64,000 nucleotides of DNA from an uncultured Paracoccaceae bacterium (GCA_947499715.1 CANMPL010000006.1:1-64000), one strand, 5' to 3'; shown: positions 34,615-44,285, numbered from the stretch's first letter. The notes: generated by a model from the letters alone, not told the origin. Translations and numbers: made by a program.

Positions 34615-35910
34615 TTACAAATCTGCAAAGTTCAGCGTGATCCGTAGCCCTTTTGGCTCGTGGCCCGGATCATTGGGCGCAAGCGTCAGTTGGGCACCGT
34701 GCCGATCTGCCACCGCCCGTACAAGCGCAAGGCCCAATCCTGTCCCTTCGGTGGATCGGGCAGTATCCAGTTGCACCATTGGTTTGACGATTTCGTCGTA
34801 TTGGTCGGCGGGAACACCATCGCCGTTGTCTGCAACACCAAGTGTGCGGCCATCTGCAATGACTGTGATCTCTGTGCCGCCGTGCACAAGCGCATTCTGG
34901 ATCAGATTGGCAATTGCTTGAACCAGCATCTGCCTGTCGGCACCTACCGTGGCAGGCGTTCGGATTTCCAGTTTGAGTTGCTTGCCTGAGTCCTCAATCA
35001 CGGGACCAAACGTCTCAGCAAGGTCATGAACCAAGGGACCCAGCGGAACGGGTTCAAACCCATCACGCCCTTGGGCCGCCTCGATCCGGGCGACCCGCAT
35101 GATGGTGTCAAAAATGCCCGTCATCCGCGACACCTCTTCCAGGGCTCCGCACTTTTCGTCACTCGCTGGCAGGTCCTCCAACCGGGCACGCAAGCGCGCC
35201 AGAGGCGTGCGCAAATCATGGGCGATACTGGCGCTAAGGTGCCGGGTCTGCGTCACAAGGCGCTCTAGTTCGGACGCGGTGCGATCAAGTTGCCCGGCCA
35301 CGTCATCAAGATCGTCCTTTGATCGCTCAAGCTGCGTGCGTGCGCCCAACTCGCCGGCGGCCAGTTTGTTGAGCGTGTCATGAATGCGGCCAAGACGGCG
35401 CTGCGCGATCAGACCAACGCCAAACCCAATGGCCAGTGTCAGGGCAATCACAAAGGCCGCCGTCGTCCACAGGATGCCCGCAAGCAAGGCCTGTGCCTCT
35501 TCGCTATCCTCAAGCGGCAGGGCGACCATAACCGCGTTGCCTTGGCTGTCTTGCGTGACCAACACGCGCCACACGTCTGATCGCAGAAAATCGCGGTTCA
35601 GATCAATCGTGCTGCTTTGCCTTTCGACAGCTCGCTGAAACGGGGTCGGAAGACCTTGTAGGTCATCCGGTGCACGAATGATCACCGATGGGCTATCCTC
35701 TGGCGCGTCTTGCACAACCGTTGAACTTGCGATGGTTCTAAGCGTTTCATCGACGCGACGTTCAATCGCATTTTCGCCCAAAAGCAGCGCGACAAAAATC
35801 GCGATTGTGATCCCAACCGCAAAGATCGCCGAAAGCAGCAGCGTCAGTCGCAAGGTCGAAGACCGCCGCAGCCAGCCCAGATTTTGGATGAACCTACGTG
35901 CCAAAGACAT
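34615..35910 (-). CDS. sensor histidine kinase
   Basis: A 431-residue membrane kinase. A first membrane helix (LTLLLSAIFAVGITIAIFVA) precedes a periplasmic sensor, then a second helix (TTAAFVIALTLAIGFGVGLI), a HAMP segment, the H-box LSASIAHDLRTPLARLRARLE, the N-box IANLIQNALVHGG, G1 VADNGDGVP and G2 EGTGLGLALV. ATG 35910 overlaps the response regulator's end by 17 bases and is favoured over GTG 35919. Partner of the regulator at 35894. Confidence 0.94.
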   Translation of the reverse strand: MSLARRFIQNLGWLRRSSTLRLTLLLSAIFAVGITIAIFVALLLGENAIERRVDETLRTIASSTVVQDAPEDSPSVIIRAPDDLQGLPTPFQRAVERQSSTIDLNRDFLRSDVWRVLVTQDSQGNAVMVALPLEDSEEAQALLAGILWTTAAFVIALTLAIGFGVGLIAQRRLGRIHDTLNKLAAGELGARTQLERSKDDLDDVAGQLDRTASELERLVTQTRHLSASIAHDLRTPLARLRARLEDLPASDEKCGALEEVSRMTGIFDTIMRVARIEAAQGRDGFEPVPLGPLVHDLAETFGPVIEDSGKQLKLEIRTPATVGADRQMLVQAIANLIQNALVHGGTEITVIADGRTLGVADNGDGVPADQYDEIVKPMVQLDTARSTEGTGLGLALVRAVADRHGAQLTLAPNDPGHEPKGLRITLNFADL

Positions 35911-36577
35911 AGCCTTCACCGCGACGTGTTCGGATCAAGGCGTCTTTGAAGGGTTTGTCGATTTTGGCCCGCAAGCGGCTGATGTGGGTCTCAACGACGC
36001 TTGTTGTGGGGTCAAAACTCATCTCCCAGACCTGCTCTAGCAGCATCGTGCGGGTCACCAAGCGACCCGGCCTGCGCATGAAATACTCCAACAATTTGAA
36101 CTCTTTCGCCATCAACTCGATCGGCCGTCCCTGCCGTTCGCAGCGACGTGCCAAAAGGTCGAGCGTCAGGTCGGCAAACCGCAGGACCGTTGAGACATCC
36201 TGCGCCGTATCGCCCCCCTCGCGGCGGCGGCCCAGCGCATTGACCCGCGCTGACAGCTCTGCAAAGGCAAAGGGCTTGGTCAGGTAGTCATCGCCGCCCG
36301 CTTCAAATCCTTCCACCCGCGCATCCACTTCGCCCAAGGCCGTCAGGAATAACGCGGGCGATGTGTTTTTGGAGGCGCGCAACGATTTGAGGACGGCCAG
36401 GCCATCAAGGCTCGGCACCATGCGGTCCAGGATCAATAGATCGTATTCTTGCCCCATCGCGGCCATCAGGGCATCTTTGCCATCTTCGAAATGGTCAACA
36501 ACATGGCCTTCCTCACGCAGTCCGCCAGCGACCCAAGGGCCAAGCTGTTTGTCGTCTTCCAATAGCAAGATGCGCAT
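35894..36577 (-). CDS. OmpR/PhoB-family response regulator
   Basis: A 227-residue regulator with a receiver domain (LLLEDDKQLG, phosphoacceptor Asp in DLLILDRMVPSLDG, conserved Lys in YLTKPFAF) and a C-terminal winged helix (VVETHISRLRAKIDKPF, RRGEGYVFGT). It is followed directly by its kinase and preceded by the PepSY gene, 91 bases upstream. QseB/PmrA-like by overall form. Confidence 0.95.
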   Translation of the reverse strand: MRILLLEDDKQLGPWVAGGLREEGHVVDHFEDGKDALMAAMGQEYDLLILDRMVPSLDGLAVLKSLRASKNTSPALFLTALGEVDARVEGFEAGGDDYLTKPFAFAELSARVNALGRRREGGDTAQDVSTVLRFADLTLDLLARRCERQGRPIELMAKEFKLLEYFMRRPGRLVTRTMLLEQVWEMSFDPTTSVVETHISRLRAKIDKPFKDALIRTRRGEGYVFGT

Positions 36578-36668
36578 GCATCACCTCAACATTACGTCCA
36601 GCCGCACAAGAGGCTGCTGAGAACAGCAACCTCTCCTTCTAACCCTTGCGATCGTTTCAGACCCCAGA

Positions 36669-37004
36669 TCAGGCGTCGTCTGTTTCGTCATCATCATCGT
36701 CATGATCGTCGTCTTCGTCATCAGCGCTGATTTCCAAAACATCGCCCGTCTCGGCGCTAATCTCAACCTCCATCTCCTGGCCATCTGCGGTCAGGATTTC
36801 CACTTCAAAGACCTGCATGCCGTCTTCGTTTTCCAGCTCGACGTCTTGCACTTCGCCGGGGACTTCCAACAATGCGATCTGGACGATTTGTTCTTCGGAA
36901 AGGCCGGTTGTATCTGCAACCGACTGCGCGGATACCATGCCAGCCATGCCGCCCGCCAAGATCAGACCCGTCAGTGCGCCACCAGCGATAAGTTTCTTGT
37001 CCAT
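36669..37004 (-). CDS. PepSY-domain periplasmic protein with acidic tail
   Basis: A 111-residue protein with a signal peptide (LIAGGALTGLILAGGMAGMVSAQ) and one PepSY domain (SEEQIVQIALLEVPGEVQDVELENEDG ... VEISAETGDVLEI), ending in a run of Asp with one His (DDEDDDHDDDDDETDDA). PepSY proteins next to QseB/PmrA-type regulators are common and often their target. The acidic tail could bind a cation; that is inference. It heads the operon. Confidence 0.88.
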   Translation of the reverse strand: MDKKLIAGGALTGLILAGGMAGMVSAQSVADTTGLSEEQIVQIALLEVPGEVQDVELENEDGMQVFEVEILTADGQEMEVEISAETGDVLEISADDEDDDHDDDDDETDDA

Positions 37005-37193
37005 ATTCAGTCTCCAAATTGTTGTGGTGAAAGGCGTTGTGCCTTTCGATGAGACCTAGATGGGACCAGAGACTTACAGGCGCCTTTTGCCAGTCTTACA
37101 ATTCCGTAAGCTGAACAAGTCGGGGCAGGGGGCAGCACAGCGCCCGCAAACAAGGTGGCAATTCAGGTGCTTTGGATATCGACCGATCAGGCC

Positions 37194-37985
37194 TTAGCCC
37201 CGGTGCGCGCCATCCGCGAGCGATTTTACAAAAGCCAAGACGTCAGCCACGCTTTCGCCCGCACCGATCTTTTCGACAATGGCGGAGCCGACAACAGCGC
37301 CGTCAGCAATCGTGGCGATGGCTTGTGCTGCTTCTGGCGTTTTGATGCCAAAGCCCACAATAACCGGAAGATCGGTCTGCGATTTGATCCGTGCCACCTC
37401 TGGGCCGACTTCGTCCGCTTGGGCGGCTGCCGCGCCGGTGATCCCGGTGACAGAGACGTAGTAGACAAAGCCGGATGTGTTTTGCAGGACCTTTGGCAGG
37501 CGCTTGTCATCGGTGGTCGGGGTGGCGAGGCGGATAAAGTTGATGCCTGCCTTTTGCGCTGGGATGCACAGTTCTTCGTCTTCCTCGGGCGGCAAATCCA
37601 CGATGATCAGCCCGTCGATTCCGGCCTCAACCGCCTCTGTTAGGAAACGCTCAACCCCACGCGAATAGATCGGGTTGTAATAGCCCATCAATACAATCGG
37701 GGTGGTGTCGTCGGTCTTGCGCAATTCGCGCGCGTATTCCAGCGTTTTGGGCAGATCCTGACCCGCTTCCAGTGCACGTTGCCCGGCCAGCTGGATCGTC
37801 GCGCCATCCGCCATCGGGTCGGTAAACGGCAGCCCCAGCTCGATGATATCAACGCCCGCATCCGGCAGGCCCTTGACCACCTCAAGCCCGGTTTCATAGT
37901 CAGTGTCGCCCGCCATTACGTAGGCCACAAATGCCTTCTTACCCGCAGCCTTGAGTTCAGCAAATTTAGCGTCGATCCGCGACAT
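37194..37985 (-). CDS. trpA: tryptophan synthase alpha subunit
   Basis: A 263-residue TrpA that cleaves indole-3-glycerol phosphate. It has the catalytic Glu in [16 protein letters not shown], the second catalytic Asp region ([12 protein letters not shown]) and phosphate-binding loops ([20 protein letters not shown]). trpB is not in the window, and trpA stands at the end of a VOC - small protein - trpA run. A separate trpA is normal in several alphaproteobacteria. Confidence 0.97.
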   Translation of the reverse strand: MSRIDAKFAELKAAGKKAFVAYVMAGDTDYETGLEVVKGLPDAGVDIIELGLPFTDPMADGATIQLAGQRALEAGQDLPKTLEYARELRKTDDTTPIVLMGYYNPIYSRGVERFLTEAVEAGIDGLIIVDLPPEEDEELCIPAQKAGINFIRLATPTTDDKRLPKVLQNTSGFVYYVSVTGITGAAAAQADEVGPEVARIKSQTDLPVIVGFGIKTPEAAQAIATIADGAVVGSAIVEKIGAGESVADVLAFVKSLADGAHRG

Positions 37986-38040
37986 GACTTACCCCGTTTG
38001 AAAAGTGTCCAAGCGGGTTTGGCCGAGGCCAGCGGTGAAG

Positions 38041-38238
38041 TCAATCTGCCCGGCGGCGGATCCGTTGCCAAAGCCGCTTGATCAGCCCCGGTTTGCCAAT
38101 CCCCAGCTGCCGTTGCAGTGCCAACCGGTCAATTTCATGATTGTCGATGATCCGTTCCGCACAGCCGCAACCTTCGCCAAGGCCGACCTTGTTGTAATAG
38201 AATGTCTCAAACTTTTGCTGCTTGGGAATATGTCGCAT
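38041..38238 (-). CDS. small conserved hypothetical protein (65 aa)
   Basis: A 65-residue basic protein (MRHIPKQQKFETFYYNKVGL, GCGCAERIIDNHEIDRLALQ). Its ATG shares bases with the TGA of the VOC gene (TGATG), so it is translationally coupled, and trpA follows 55 bases later. No family recognised. Confidence 0.68.
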   Translation of the reverse strand: MRHIPKQQKFETFYYNKVGLGEGCGCAERIIDNHEIDRLALQRQLGIGKPGLIKRLWQRIRRRAD

Positions 38239-38654
38239 CAGGCCCCGTCCGATTGCTCATCCGTTGAGACCATCCAATGCACCCCGAACTGGTCGATCAA
38301 CGTGCCAAAGCCCGGCGACCAGAACGTCGCTTGATAAGGCATCTGCACCTGTCCACCTTCAGCAAGCTTCTCAAATGTCGCTTTGCCCGCGCCAGTGTCC
38401 GGCATCGTCACCATGATAGAACAGCCCGCCATCGTGCCTGCACCCGGCTCGAACGCGTCAGAGGCATAGATCTCGCCGCCCGCAAACTTCATGCTGGCGT
38501 GGGCGATCTGGTTTTCCATCCCCGTAGGCGCCGTAAAGTCCGGCATCTCGGTCGCTTTCATCATCATGTCGATCTCGGTTCCAAACACGCTGGCATAGAA
38601 TGTCATCGCGGCCTCACAGGTGCCGGGAAACCGCAAATAGGGTAAAACGCTCAT
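38238..38654 (-). CDS. VOC/PhnB-like glyoxalase-fold protein
   Basis: A 138-residue protein with the PhnB-type VOC fold (LPYLRFPGTCEAAMTFYASVFG, ENQIAHASMKFAGGEIYASD, MPYQATFWSPGFGTLIDQFGVHWMV). These dimeric proteins include demethylmenaquinone-methyltransferase-like and glyoxalase-like members; no substrate can be given. Coupled to the 65-residue gene. It is divergent from ychF. Confidence 0.88.
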   Translation of the reverse strand: MSVLPYLRFPGTCEAAMTFYASVFGTEIDMMMKATEMPDFTAPTGMENQIAHASMKFAGGEIYASDAFEPGAGTMAGCSIMVTMPDTGAGKATFEKLAEGGQVQMPYQATFWSPGFGTLIDQFGVHWMVSTDEQSDGA

Positions 38655-38750
38655 ATCCTCTCATCCTCCTGCCGTAGGCATAACACAGATTGGCTTGCGA
38701 TGCGCGGGCAGGACGCATATGAGCGCGGACGGATCAAAGGAGTGTCGGAT

Positions 38751-39848
38751 ATGGGTTTCAAAATGGGCATCGTGGGTCTGCCGAACGTCGGCAAGTCGAC
38801 CCTGTTTAACGCGCTGACGAAGACGGCTGCGGCACAGGCTGCGAATTTTCCGTTCTGCACCATCGAACCCAACGTCGGTGACGTGGCGGTCCCTGATGCG
38901 CGGCTTGATAAACTTGCCGCCATTGCAGGATCCAAACAGATCATCCCGACCCGCATGACATTTGTGGATATTGCCGGTCTGGTCAAAGGCGCCTCCAAGG
39001 GCGAAGGCCTGGGCAACCAGTTCCTTGCCAACATTCGCGAATGTGACGCTATCGCCCATGTGCTGCGCTGCTTTGAGGATGACGACATCACCCATGTCGA
39101 AGGTCGCGTTGACCCGGTAGAGGATGCATCCGTCATCGAAACCGAACTGATGCTCGCGGACCTTGAAAGCATCGAAAAGCGCTTGCAAAACGTCGTGCGT
39201 AAAGTGCGCGGCGGGGACAAGGAAGCCGTCCAACAGGAACGCCTGTTGAAAATGGCGCAAGCGGTATTGGAAGACGGCAAACCCGCCCGCGTGGTTGAGG
39301 TTGACGACGAAGACGCCAAGGCATGGAAAATGCTGCAACTCTTGACGACCAAACCGGTCTTGTATGTCTGCAACGTCGAAGAGGACAGCGCAGGCACGGG
39401 CAACAGCCAATCCGCGCGGGTGGCAGACATGGCCGCCGCCGAGGGCAATTCCCACGTCGTCATTTCTGCCCGGATTGAGGAAGAGATCAGCCAGCTTGAC
39501 GCCGAAGAGGCAGAGATGTTCTTGGGCGAAATGGGCCTTGAAGAAGCGGGATTGGATCGCCTGATCCGCGCGGGTTACGAACTTTTGCACCTGCAAACTT
39601 ACTTCACCGTCGGCCCCAAAGAGGCCCGCGCATGGACCATCAAAGAAGGCACCACAGCCCCCAAGGCCGCAGGCGTCATCCACGGTGATTTCGAACGCGG
39701 CTTTATTCGCGCAGAAACCATCGCCTACGCAGATTTTGTCGAACTGGGCGGCGAGGGGCCGTCGAAGGAGGCAGGCAAAATGCGCGCAGAGGGCAAAGCC
39801 TACATCGTCAAGGACGGCGATGTGATGCATTTCCTGTTCAACACCTGA
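38751..39848 (+). CDS. ychF: redox-regulated ATPase YchF (Obg family)
   Basis: A 365-residue universal YchF/OLA1 P-loop protein. Walker A is GLPNVGKST; the switch region gives DIAGLVKGASKGEGLGNQFLANIRE. The NKxE-type motif diverges (YVCNVEED), consistent with ATP rather than GTP preference. A helical insertion and C-terminal TGS domain follow (LQTYFTVGPKEARAWTIKEGTTAPKAAGVIH). AAAGGAG precedes ATG 38751. Confidence 0.97.
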   Translation: MGFKMGIVGLPNVGKSTLFNALTKTAAAQAANFPFCTIEPNVGDVAVPDARLDKLAAIAGSKQIIPTRMTFVDIAGLVKGASKGEGLGNQFLANIRECDAIAHVLRCFEDDDITHVEGRVDPVEDASVIETELMLADLESIEKRLQNVVRKVRGGDKEAVQQERLLKMAQAVLEDGKPARVVEVDDEDAKAWKMLQLLTTKPVLYVCNVEEDSAGTGNSQSARVADMAAAEGNSHVVISARIEEEISQLDAEEAEMFLGEMGLEEAGLDRLIRAGYELLHLQTYFTVGPKEARAWTIKEGTTAPKAAGVIHGDFERGFIRAETIAYADFVELGGEGPSKEAGKMRAEGKAYIVKDGDVMHFLFNT

Positions 39849-39921
39849 TACACCCCGCACCGCAAGTGGTTGCGACAGTTTAGGCCCTTTGCGCGGCGGC
39901 GGCGATCCTTGGGATCAACGT

Positions 39922-41652
39922 CTAATAGTGCTGAAAAATCAAGAGCTGGCCGCCATCTGGGATGACTTCAATATCAATCCAGGGATAGGCCTCTCGGTAT
40001 TCCGCAATGGTGGCGATGTCTGTCGCGGGGTCCTGGCCGCCATTGACGAACCACATCTTTGTCTGCGCGCAAGCCATCATGAGGTCTGACCAATCCGCCT
40101 CGGTCGCGAGGATCTCGTGTGTATAGGCCTTTTCGATGTCGCGGGCCCGCCCAAGGATCAAATCTGCATTGGCCATCAGCACTGGCCGCGATTTATCGTT
40201 TTGCAAAAGCGCGAGATCCGCAGGCGATCTTTGGTTGATTTGGCGAAAAAACTCTTCAGGTCCAAGGCGTCGGGCCATTGCAAAGCCCGCCTTGGCTGTA
40301 AACTTTAGCAGGTGCGGGGCGTGTTTTGCCGTCGACAGAAAGAACCGGTGCCACTTTCCCATGCCAGAATAGTGTCGGTCGCCGGGCAGACAGGGACGTG
40401 CGCAAATTCCGATGATTTCGCTGATGACATGCGGATGATGACTTGCAAGGTCGGCGGCAAAGATCAGATCATTGCCTTGGGTCAGATAGGGAAGCCTGTC
40501 AATCTTGAGGTGCGCGAGCAAATGAAGCGTGTCGTCGCGTGTGGACTGCAAGACATCTGCCTTAGGGTCGATATTGTCGCTTTGTCCATATCCTGCCCGG
40601 ATCGGACAAATGATCCGCAGCCCTTCACGAAAGGCCAACCGCAGCATCGGTTCGTGCCAGCGGGCCATGCAATAGCCCATGTGGGAATATAGAACAGGCG
40701 CGCCATCGGCAGGGCCCATATCGTGGTAGTCAAGTCGCCTGCCATCCGGCATTTCCAGCGTCTTGAAGGGCTTCCAGACCTCTGCCTCCAGCCAATCAGC
40801 CGCAACAAGCGTGGGTTGGTGAGCGGCTTGATCTGACCGCGGCGTGGCATCAATGGAAACATCGCGCAAGGACATTACCAATCGAATGACCTCTGACTGT
40901 GTTCGCGCGTTCATCTTGCCCAGAATGGACTTGATCTGCCCCCGAACCGTGCCTTCGCTTGTCCCGCGCGTCGCAGAGATGGTTTTGGCGTCCAGACCTT
41001 CGACCAGCGCACGCACAACGCCTTGTTCTGCGGACGTCAGGCCAAATACCTCTTCCAGCGTCTGGCCAAGGGCTGATTGCCAATGAAAGCGGGTTGTCAC
41101 AACCAAAGCATGTTCCGAAACACCAGCCTTGGCGGCATCCAATTTGTGCAATTGAAACAGGGCTGGTCCGCGTTGGCCTGCATGCTCGATCTTCAACAGG
41201 CTATCCGGGCGGCTGGGGTCGTGGAAAATATCCCGCAGCCCTGCATGGACGGCGTCCAGCGCGTCACGCGGCAGGTCGAGCGTATTCAACGGCGCACCTT
41301 CTTTGATGCCAAAGGCCTGGGCGGCCCCAGCATTATGGGCCACGATTTGCAGGTTGTGATCAACAATGAACGCGGCCAATGCTTTGAACGGTGTCAGGAT
41401 CGACGCCAAGCCCGGCGCGTCGTCGTTTTCCACACCACGGGTCAAAAATCTGTCCGCGCGGGTCAGATGGGCCTGATAGGCCTGATCGAACTGGTCAATA
41501 TCCTGAATCGTCTGCCGCGCAGCACCCGCATCAAGCCCCGCATCGTTCCAGGCGTCTATGAAAGCCTCGAGCGATTGCGGATCCAGCGCAATTTCATATA
41601 GCTGGTCTACGATGCTGTCGGGGTTAATCTCGTTACGCGTCTCTTTGGTCAT
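39922..41652 (-). CDS. LuxR-type regulator fused to alpha/beta-hydrolase-like sensor
   Basis: A 576-residue protein: N-terminal PAS-like region (about 85-190), central LuxR helix-turn-helix (about 204-262: LTSAEQGVVRALVEGLDAKTISATRGTSEGTVRGQIKSIL), then an alpha/beta-hydrolase domain (about 300-576). At the nucleophile elbow, where GHSGG is usual, it reads LTQGNDL with Gly393 in place of Ser; the final His is Gln569 (PDGGQLLIF). Asp541 remains (GGQDP). The hydrolase fold is therefore probably a ligand-binding sensor. ATG 41652 starts it. The target genes are unknown; it stands alone on the minus strand. Confidence 0.88.
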   Translation of the reverse strand: MTKETRNEINPDSIVDQLYEIALDPQSLEAFIDAWNDAGLDAGAARQTIQDIDQFDQAYQAHLTRADRFLTRGVENDDAPGLASILTPFKALAAFIVDHNLQIVAHNAGAAQAFGIKEGAPLNTLDLPRDALDAVHAGLRDIFHDPSRPDSLLKIEHAGQRGPALFQLHKLDAAKAGVSEHALVVTTRFHWQSALGQTLEEVFGLTSAEQGVVRALVEGLDAKTISATRGTSEGTVRGQIKSILGKMNARTQSEVIRLVMSLRDVSIDATPRSDQAAHQPTLVAADWLEAEVWKPFKTLEMPDGRRLDYHDMGPADGAPVLYSHMGYCMARWHEPMLRLAFREGLRIICPIRAGYGQSDNIDPKADVLQSTRDDTLHLLAHLKIDRLPYLTQGNDLIFAADLASHHPHVISEIIGICARPCLPGDRHYSGMGKWHRFFLSTAKHAPHLLKFTAKAGFAMARRLGPEEFFRQINQRSPADLALLQNDKSRPVLMANADLILGRARDIEKAYTHEILATEADWSDLMMACAQTKMWFVNGGQDPATDIATIAEYREAYPWIDIEVIPDGGQLLIFQHY

Positions 41653-41833
41653 TTCAAAATTCCACACAGCGATCCGCCTGCACATCCAGCGTGATCGGCT
41701 AAAACAATAAATATCAGTTAAAGCGTGGCGTGTCTGCGCTGGTAACTCATCACATCATCAAGCGCGGACACGCCACTTTTCCCATGGGCCACACGGAAGA
41801 GAATGGACCCATGGGATCACGTCGCGGCGGGTA

Positions 41834-42445
41834 TCAGGCGATTGCCATCCATCCGCCACCAATCACCAACAACGCGGCCAGCGCACGGTTCATGATTGCC
41901 ATCGACCGGGCCGACCGTGTCAATCGGCGCAATTGCGCGGCTAGACAAACGATGACGACCGCTGCCATCGCCTCTGCGGCGAAGGTAGTGAAGGCAATGA
42001 TCAGATATCCCGGCATCTGGATGACCGTGATATCCAGCACCTCTGGTAAAACCAGCGGGAACAGTACCAGCATATAGGGTGACAGAATGCAGGTGATGAA
42101 ACCCGCCGCGATGGCCAGCCAAATGCCGGACCGCTGGGGCGCCACCGTGCCACCCATATCAAACCCGCCCCGCCAAATATCGCGTGCGGTCCATAGGATA
42201 TAGGCCAGCATGATGTATTTGCTGTAAGACACGACCTCTGGGACCGTGTTCAGCCACACGCTCATGCCAAAGCAGACAGCGGTCATGATCGTCAGGCTGC
42301 CCAACGCCGCCCCAAATGCAAAACCAAACGCGCCTTTGACGTCATTACTGGCCGCACGGGTCATCAGCAGCAAAAGCATTGGCCCAGGTGCGATGGCGAT
42401 CGTGAAAAGGGTAACGAAATATGAAAACGTATCAACCGGTGACAT
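41834..42445 (-). CDS. LysE/RhtB-family amino-acid exporter
   Basis: A 203-residue membrane protein with about six helices and the LysE start (FVTLFTIAIAPGPMLLLLMTRAASNDVKGAFGFAFGAALG). Family members export amino acids or homoserine lactone-like compounds. The start shares bases with the stop of the upstream CBU_0592-type gene, so the two are coupled. A divergent location next to the LuxR-hydrolase gene is noted but unexplained. Confidence 0.9.
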   Translation of the reverse strand: MSPVDTFSYFVTLFTIAIAPGPMLLLLMTRAASNDVKGAFGFAFGAALGSLTIMTAVCFGMSVWLNTVPEVVSYSKYIMLAYILWTARDIWRGGFDMGGTVAPQRSGIWLAIAAGFITCILSPYMLVLFPLVLPEVLDITVIQMPGYLIIAFTTFAAEAMAAVVIVCLAAQLRRLTRSARSMAIMNRALAALLVIGGGWMAIA

Positions 42446-42765
42446 CAGCGCACCTCGTTTTCAAGCGTCGCGTTCAGAACCCGGCGGGTACTTGGCCAGG
42501 CATGCCAGGCCCGCAATCCCAACCCGATCAAACCAACAACGATCCAGCTGCCCTGAATAAGCGCAGAGGCCAGATTGAACTCTTCAATCAGGCTGACGGC
42601 GACAAGCGTTGCAGCAACCACGTTGATCAGGGAATAGGCCGTGCTGTTGCCATCCAACCAACCAAGCTGAACAGAACCGAAGCCAGCGATGTAGCAAAGA
42701 AAGCCAATGACGCCCGTCGTTTCATAGGGGCCAAGGCTGCTAAGGTATTGTAAAAAATCGGACAT
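42445..42765 (-). CDS. CBU_0592-family small membrane protein
   Basis: A 106-residue protein with three to four hydrophobic helices (TTGVIGFLCYIAGFGSVQLGWL, AYSLINVVAATLVAVSLIEEFNLASALIQGSWIVVGLIGLGLR). It matches the CBU_0592 domain pattern of unknown function. Coupled to the downstream LysE exporter. Confidence 0.8.
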   Translation of the reverse strand: MSDFLQYLSSLGPYETTGVIGFLCYIAGFGSVQLGWLDGNSTAYSLINVVAATLVAVSLIEEFNLASALIQGSWIVVGLIGLGLRAWHAWPSTRRVLNATLENEVR

Positions 42766-42961
42766 AAAACTTTTCCATTGATGTGATGATCAATGGGGTA
42801 GATGTGCCCGGGCTTTGCGGCATCTCCCATTTGGGGGGTGCGGGTCCAGAAACTGACCTAAGGTAAGGAATTCCATACCAGTCGAAAGCAAAACAAGATT
42901 GCATCACGCATAACGGCGGGCCACGCTCAACCAAGACTTGTGGTGTCTGCAAGAAAGCGTG

Positions 42962-44281
42962 ATGGGAAACGGAATGGGAATGATAATTTTGGGCCTGTTG
43001 GTCTTGGCGCTCTGCGTTGTGATCGGGGCGGTCATCAACGGCTTTATCGCCCCGCTTAAGGTGCATTACCGCGCGAACGCCACAACACTTGATGCATCCC
43101 CCGTTGAACCGGACAAAACCACACCCTTTGTCGGGCTTGCCCTTTCAGGTGGCGGCGCACGGGCTGCTGTATTTGGGGCGGCGGGCATGAAGGCATTGCA
43201 TGAGCGCGGTTTGCTCGCCCCTGTCACCCATGTCTCAAGCGTCAGCGGCGGCGGCTTTCCCGCGTCCTACCTCGCGCTTCATCCGTTGCCCGCGACCGGG
43301 GCGGCAGAGACCTATTTTGACCGCATGCTGGATGTCGTGTCCCATGATTATTTCCGCGAGGTGCAACTGCAACAACTGCGCAAACCGCGCCGCGCCTTCA
43401 GCCCGTCCCGGCGGCTGGATTCCTTGCAAGACGCGCTGAACCGCGACGACTTTCTGAATGGGGCCACATTCGCTGACCTACCGGACGACCGTCAGTTTTT
43501 CTTCAATACCGTCAGCTATGACACCGGGCAGCGTGTCACCTTGGGCAACGGTGCCTTGCCCGCACCCGAAAACGCGGCAAGCGACAGCGTATTGCAGCCG
43601 CGTTTGCGATCCTTGTCCTTCTCAATCGGTGATCAATTGCATACCGCGCCGCCTGATGTGCCAATGTCGCTTGCCGTCGCCACCTCTGCCGCCTTTCCAC
43701 CGTACCTGGGGCCGACCACGATTGAATTTGTTTCGCCCAATGGCGCGCCGCCCCAATATTGGCACCTTGGCGATGGCGGCGTCTTTGAAAACTCCGGGGT
43801 CGAAACCCTGCGCGAGGCGATCTATGCCCGCGGGCCCAAGCAAAGCGCGACAATCTACGGCTTCAACGCAGGTATGCAGCTCGACAGCAATCTTTCGCAA
43901 AATACGCTTGATATCAGCATCTGGAGCAGGGACGTCACCCGGCTTGTCGATGTTTTGTCTGAATATGCCACCTCTCATCGGGAAACGATGTTTGATGCGT
44001 TGGACGAAAAGCACGGGATGGATATCACCTTTGTCGACATCAATTACATGGATATACCCCGGCTCGTGGCATCCGGTCAGGCACCGCATCCGCGCTGGCT
44101 GTCGTGGGATGGCTGGGACAATGCCACCGCGGCCGACCGCGCGCAAAGTGCGACCCCCGCGGACCATCTGGCCAAGATCCCGACCGCCCTTAAAATCACC
44201 GCCGGGCACCGTGACCTGATGGTCGCTGCCGCAGAAGATCTCGTGGCACATCACCTGTCCGCCGCGCATATGCCCACATAA
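42962..44281 (+). CDS. patatin-like phospholipase family protein
   Basis: A 439-residue membrane-anchored protein. An N-terminal helix (MIILGLLVLALCVVIGAVIN) is followed by the patatin oxyanion loop LSGGGARAAVFGAAG, the nucleophile segment THVSSVSGGGFPA (Ser in a VSG context) and the catalytic Asp in HLGDGGVFENSG. ATG 42962 is chosen. Four bases separate it from the EEP-type gene, so the two act together, perhaps in lipid turnover. Substrate inferred from family only. Confidence 0.88.
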   Translation: MGNGMGMIILGLLVLALCVVIGAVINGFIAPLKVHYRANATTLDASPVEPDKTTPFVGLALSGGGARAAVFGAAGMKALHERGLLAPVTHVSSVSGGGFPASYLALHPLPATGAAETYFDRMLDVVSHDYFREVQLQQLRKPRRAFSPSRRLDSLQDALNRDDFLNGATFADLPDDRQFFFNTVSYDTGQRVTLGNGALPAPENAASDSVLQPRLRSLSFSIGDQLHTAPPDVPMSLAVATSAAFPPYLGPTTIEFVSPNGAPPQYWHLGDGGVFENSGVETLREAIYARGPKQSATIYGFNAGMQLDSNLSQNTLDISIWSRDVTRLVDVLSEYATSHRETMFDALDEKHGMDITFVDINYMDIPRLVASGQAPHPRWLSWDGWDNATAADRAQSATPADHLAKIPTALKITAGHRDLMVAAAEDLVAHHLSAAHMPT

Positions 44282-44285
44282 TCGC

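Noticed and set aside
37194-37985. trpA without trpB as a sign of rearrangement
   Set aside because: trpA separated from trpB occurs normally in several alphaproteobacteria, so it is not evidence of disruption.
38661-39860. 399-codon minus-strand frame opposite ychF
   Set aside because: It mirrors ychF exactly and has no similarity; ychF is universal and has a strong ribosome binding site.
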